This document shows positions 60,152 to 64,000 of a DNA stretch of 64,000 bases, piece after piece; within the stretch, counting starts at the first letter, position 1, and every line of letters begins with the position of its first letter. This stretch comes from Erodium maritimum (Eukaryota > Streptophyta > Magnoliopsida > Geraniales > Geraniaceae): assembly GCA_963921825.1 (NCBI GenBank), contig OY997592.1:55138336-55202335 (forward strand), read 5' to 3'. Position numbers and translations under genes: made by a program. A model generated the notes under the pieces. The model was not told where the DNA came from, did not search any database, and saw only the letters and a list, made by a program, of their open reading frames with translations.

Positions 60152-62645
60152 CAATAAATATGTAATTTATTTCAAAATATCGACTGCACATGAAATTGAG
60201 CTATAAAAAATATATTTTTGGAATTTAAAAAATGTGTCAAAAATATATATTATGAAAATATAAAATTTGAAAACCTATTATATTTTTAATCTTCGAAATA
60301 AAAAATTAATTATTCTTGAAACTAAAAAAAATAGTATTATATTTTACATATCTCAAAAACTGATTTGATAATTGATGGTTTGAAAATATGGTTGCATTAC
60401 ACTTCAAAAAGAATTTATTTTTAATTTTCTTTGAATTAAATCAATTTTTCCCTAATTTTTTTAGTGGGTCAAAACTCAAAACCAATTAATGTTTGTCAGA
60501 TTTCAATTAATTCCGAAAATTTAAAAAAAAAAAGACATTAATGCTAATACACGACTGATTGTAAAATTTAAAATAAAATGAAAGAAATTGATATCCAACC
60601 GCTTGGATAAAGTTGAATAAAAAATAAAAAATAAGTAATGGATAGCGCTACCGGCACATATGGCGTTGGCGGCCCGAGACCGTTACCCAACCATTGGGTT
60701 CTGCAGCCCAGACGTTGGTGTGGCATTGGATTAGCGTGGGATTAACATCTCACGGTTGTGGATGCTCTAAGTTTGTTCGGACTCGGCTCCCTCTTCCTTT
60801 TTCAGTTTGGCGTTCGTTTGTTACGAGTCTTAAACTCTTGTTGTTGTTATCCTTCTATCAATGTGCAATTAAACCGTCCTCAATGGTGCTAATCCATCTA
60901 AGCCCTCTTAATTAGGTCCTAGGTTTCAATTACTTTCAATGCTCGGCCGTTTCATTTTTCCCTTTTCTCAATTCATATCTGATGCGTTTCTGGTATATTA
61001 GGGCCGATTCTGATTGCGATTGTCATAAGTAAAAGTCAATAGAAACGAGTTCAACTCTGATAGAGAGTTTCACCCGAGTATTGTTCGTGGATCGATGGAT
61101 TGGATCAGAGATGTTGAAATTGACATGGGAATGGACGAGCCACGAAGGCGGATGAAGAAGAAGAAGAGTTTCGGGTCATTCGGTTCTGTATAAGAGTTCG
61201 GCTCCGATCATCTCTGATTTCCTCTCCGTAAGTTCTTACCTTACTTCTAGATTTCTATGATTTTGATTTTGGAATGGTATATGGTGCGTGATTTATGAGT
61301 CTGCGATGCTATGCATATGTGTTTTTTTTGTTCAAGTCTCTGGTCTTTCCGTTGCACACGCCATTGATTGGGTAATTTAGTTTCATGTTCTGACGGTTTT
61401 GAGCCAAATTTAGGTGTCCAAGCATTGATAGGTTTTGATGTTTTCTACTTATATTGGGAGTTGGACTACGTACTTAGAGAATGGGAAGAACCAGAGACTT
61501 GAATTCTGCATACAGTTTGCATTCAGGTGTTCAACCAGATTGCACCAGTTTTGTGATTTTAATTTTGCATTTGCATTCATCTACTGCTTTTTATTTATTT
61601 ATTATACTTGTCCTTTTTATACAAACTTATATTAATTGCGATTTTAATTTTTACATTTGTTAACAATTTCTGTTAATTGATTAATCGTATAACTAAAAAT
61701 GGTAGTGGTTGTTCAATATTTTGATGCAAGATTTCTCTCAGTGAGTCAAAGAAGGACAAAACTATAGAGGCTATCCCTTTTTTTTGTGAAGATTGGTGAC
61801 CCGAAGGTTGCTCAACTAACACTTCACAATTGAGTTGACTGATAAGCAAGCCTATTCTATGGTAACCAAATTGAATTGAAGAGCTTTGTTACAAAATGGC
61901 GAGCCTTCTTGCATATGCAGATGATCGATGCTTTAAGTGTATGCATGAGTGTTAACAATGCTTGCTATTCATCTCCGATTGAATTAAAACCGAGTTTTTT
62001 TTTTCACACTATCTTGCAATTTGTAGTAGTTAATGATTAGATTGTGATTATGCTTCTCGATTTTTGCAATTTGTAGTATTTATTGATTAGACTATAATTA
62101 TGCTTACTAACAAATAATAACCTTTGTTGATTGTTAAGAACTAGATGGTTTACATATTTGTTTTGACACATAATGGAATATCAATACTTTATTTTCAAGT
62201 GTTTAATCTGGATAAAATGTGGGCGGTTTTCATCATCAGTGTTAAAATAAGTTGTCTCATGAGTCATGACAGAAGAGCAATAGTAAATTATGTCGCTACA
62301 GTTAGTATAGTTGTATGGTTACTACAAACTTGAGGGTGCCTTAAGTTTTATGAGTTTATCCAATAGTGTCGACAACAACTTAAAGTAGTACTATTATAAT
62401 ATGATTGTTGAACGTACATTTAGTTATCGATTTTATCTTTACCGTCAATAAATATGGCCCAAAATAACTAATTGGCATGTTGTGATTGTTAGACCGTGGT
62501 ATAAAAATAAAAATGTACTACATTTTAAACTCTCCGATATTTTATTTCACTTACTTTCATGTATTGTTTTTTAGGTTTGATTTTGCTCAATTATTTGAGC
62601 CTAGATTGACCTATAGAAAAACGTATAATTTATCTAATAATATTT

Positions 62646-62672
62646 CGCGCATCGCGCGGTGCTCACACCTAG
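62646..62672 (+). other. Helitron 3' terminal hairpin and CTAG end
   Basis: CGCGC, ATC, GCGCG stem-loop at 62646-62658, then a 14-base tail ending CTAG. It shares CGCGCATCGCGCGGTGC with the terminator at 16754, so the autonomous element remnant there belongs to a group that could mobilise this family. Confidence 0.9.
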
Positions 62673-62862
62673 TAATATATAATAGCAAAGTTAACAGTTG
62701 ACATGGCAGCTGACGTGGCGTTCTATACTTACTAAAAATCTCACTTCTTGGCTCTAAGAGCATCCACATCTCTAGGATTATCTTAGCATCAGCCACGTGG
62801 AAAAGAGATAATACTTTTTAGTGATGATTAATTTTTTGTTTGCAATGGAGAGATGCTAAGGT

Positions 62863-63002
62863 AAAATTAAAATTAAAATGTTATTTTATTACTATTTTAT
62901 TGAATTACTTAATTTATTTTTATTTTCCAAATAAAATTAAAATTAAAATTTTATTTTATTACTATTTTATTGAATTACTTAATTTATTTTTATTTTCCAA
63001 AT
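62863..63002 (+). repeat. 70-bp tandem duplication private to the outer Helitron
   Basis: AAAATTAAAATTAAAAT begins at 62863 and 62933; the two 70-bp units are almost identical. The inner Helitron has one unit only, so the duplication arose after the two copies separated. Confidence 0.88.
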
Positions 63003-64000
63003 AAAATTTAATGTAATACAATAAATATGTAATTTATTTCAAAATATCGACTGCACATGAAATTGAGCTATAAAAAATATATTTTTGGAATTTAAAAAAT
63101 GTGTCAAAAATATATATTATGAAAATATAAAATTTGAAAACCTATTATATTTTTAATCTTAGAAATAAAAAATTAATTACTCTTGAAACTAAAAAAATAG
63201 TATTATATTTTACAAATCTCAAAAAAATGATTTGATAATTGATGGTTTGAAAATATGGTTGCATTACACTTCAAAAAGAATTTATTTTTAATTTTCTTTG
63301 AATTAAATCAGTTTTTCCCTAATTTTTTAGTGGGTCAAAACTCAAAACCAATTAATGTTTGTCAGATTTCAATTAATTCCGAAATTTTAAAAAAAAGACA
63401 TTAATGCTAATACACGACTGATTGTAAAATTTAAAATAAAAGGAAAGAAATTGATATCCAACCGCTTGGGTAAAGTTGAATAAAAAAAGTAATGGATAGC
63501 GCTACCGCACATATGGCGTTGGCGGCCCGAGACCGTTACCCAACCATTGGGTTCTGCAGCCCAGACGTTGGTGTGGCATTGGATTAGCGTGGGATTAACA
63601 TCTCACGGTTGTGGATGCTCTAAGTTTGTTCGGACTCGGCTCCCTCTTCCTTTTTCAGTTTGGCGTTCGTATGTTACGAGTCTTAAACTCTTCCTGTTGT
63701 TATCCTTCTATCAATGTGCAATTAAACCGTCCTCAATGGTGCTAATCCCTCTAAGTCCTTTTAATTAGGTCCTAGGTTTCAATTACTTTCAATGCTCGGT
63801 CGTTTCGTTTTTCCCTTCTCTCAATTCATATCTGATGCGTTTCTGGTATATTAGGGACGATTCTGATTGTGATTGTCATAAGTAGAAGTCAATAGAAACG
63901 AGTTCAACTCTGATAGAGAGTTTCACCCGAGTACTGTTCGTGGATCGATGGATTGAATCAGAGATGTTGAAATTGACACGGATGAAGAAGAGGAAGAGTT

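Larger units (their letters stand above)
59283..62672 (+). mobile_element. Inner non-autonomous Helitron, complete, 3390 bp
   Basis: 5' end TCTTATAATATATAATAACA after host A (59282). 3' end is a CGCGC/ATC/GCGCG hairpin, a short tail and CTAG (62669-62672), followed by host T (62673), the A/T insertion rule of Helitrons. No Rep or helicase is encoded. A GC-richer stretch, 60650-61250, contains CTCGGCTCCCTCTTCC and an EPRRRMKKKKSFGSFGS-type frame followed by a GTAAGT donor-like site. It looks like a captured 5' portion of a host gene, source unknown. It carries the hAT element described next. Confidence 0.87.
59278..64000 (+). mobile_element. Outer Helitron copy, split at its fifth base; runs off the window
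   Basis: TCTTA at 59278-59282, preceded by A, is the 5' tip. The sequence resumes at 62673 with TAATATATAATAGCAAAG after the inner Helitron. From there to 64000 it is collinear with the inner copy (59288 to about 61160, less the hAT element), ending in the GATGAAGAAGAGGAAGAG block. Its 3' end lies beyond the window. It has a private 70-bp tandem duplication (62863-63002). Confidence 0.82.

Noticed and set aside
59283-64000. Simple tandem segmental duplication of about 3.4 kb
   Set aside because: The break coincides exactly with Helitron 5' and 3' termini and the A/T rule, which a random duplication would not explain. It is kept as an alternative only if junction reads disagree.

Overview
This window is plant nuclear DNA, most likely from a eudicot. 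The evidence is intron-rich genes with GT-AG junctions, a chloroplast-targeted ABC1-type kinase, a plant receptor-like kinase, a DUF1644 zinc-finger protein, and dense plant-type mobile DNA: Tekay/Del-like Ty3-gypsy elements with LTRs near 3 kb, Ty1-copia remnants, Helitrons, hAT and Mutator-like elements. The species cannot be named from the sequence.

Layout. 1-2151 is AT-rich and repetitive and may be the upstream part of an old Helitron. 2152-13420 is a broken gypsy element with very long LTRs and an inverted LTR block at its left end. 13421-16782 is a decayed Helitron helicase region that ends in a textbook Helitron 3' terminus. 16783-24781 holds no intact gene: it contains tandem repeats, a hAT element with perfect target duplications, a copia 3' end and two fold-back (Mutator-like) elements. 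The second fold-back abuts a stop codon.

24791-39684 is the genic core, all on the minus strand: a truncated, ectodomain-free, non-RD receptor-like kinase (24791-26160), a DUF1644 protein (27049-28890, with a long 5' UTR intron) and a 14-coding-exon plastid ABC1K kinase (33559-39684, closest to ABC1K1/PGR6 from memory). A retroposon with a 17-bp target duplication (31872-33030) lies between the last two. The three genes share a strand, but nothing in the sequence suggests joint regulation.

39685-57547 is again mobile DNA. It has one solo LTR of 3268 bp with a perfect 5-bp duplication. It also has a three-level nest: a minus-strand solo LTR inside a plus-strand solo LTR inside a minus-strand copia remnant, with both solo LTRs keeping perfect 5-bp duplications. 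A tandem repeat, a 46-bp perfect palindrome and another hAT element follow.

59278-64000 is the most striking structure. A complete 3.39-kb non-autonomous Helitron is inserted five bases into the 5' tip of a second copy of the same family. The inner copy carries a 571-bp hAT element, and the outer copy preserves the exact empty target site.

Exon boundaries were derived by reading splice sites and checking that phases add up; the three gene models close exactly in frame (375, 309 and 669 residues). Orthology calls rest on memory of the families, not on searches.
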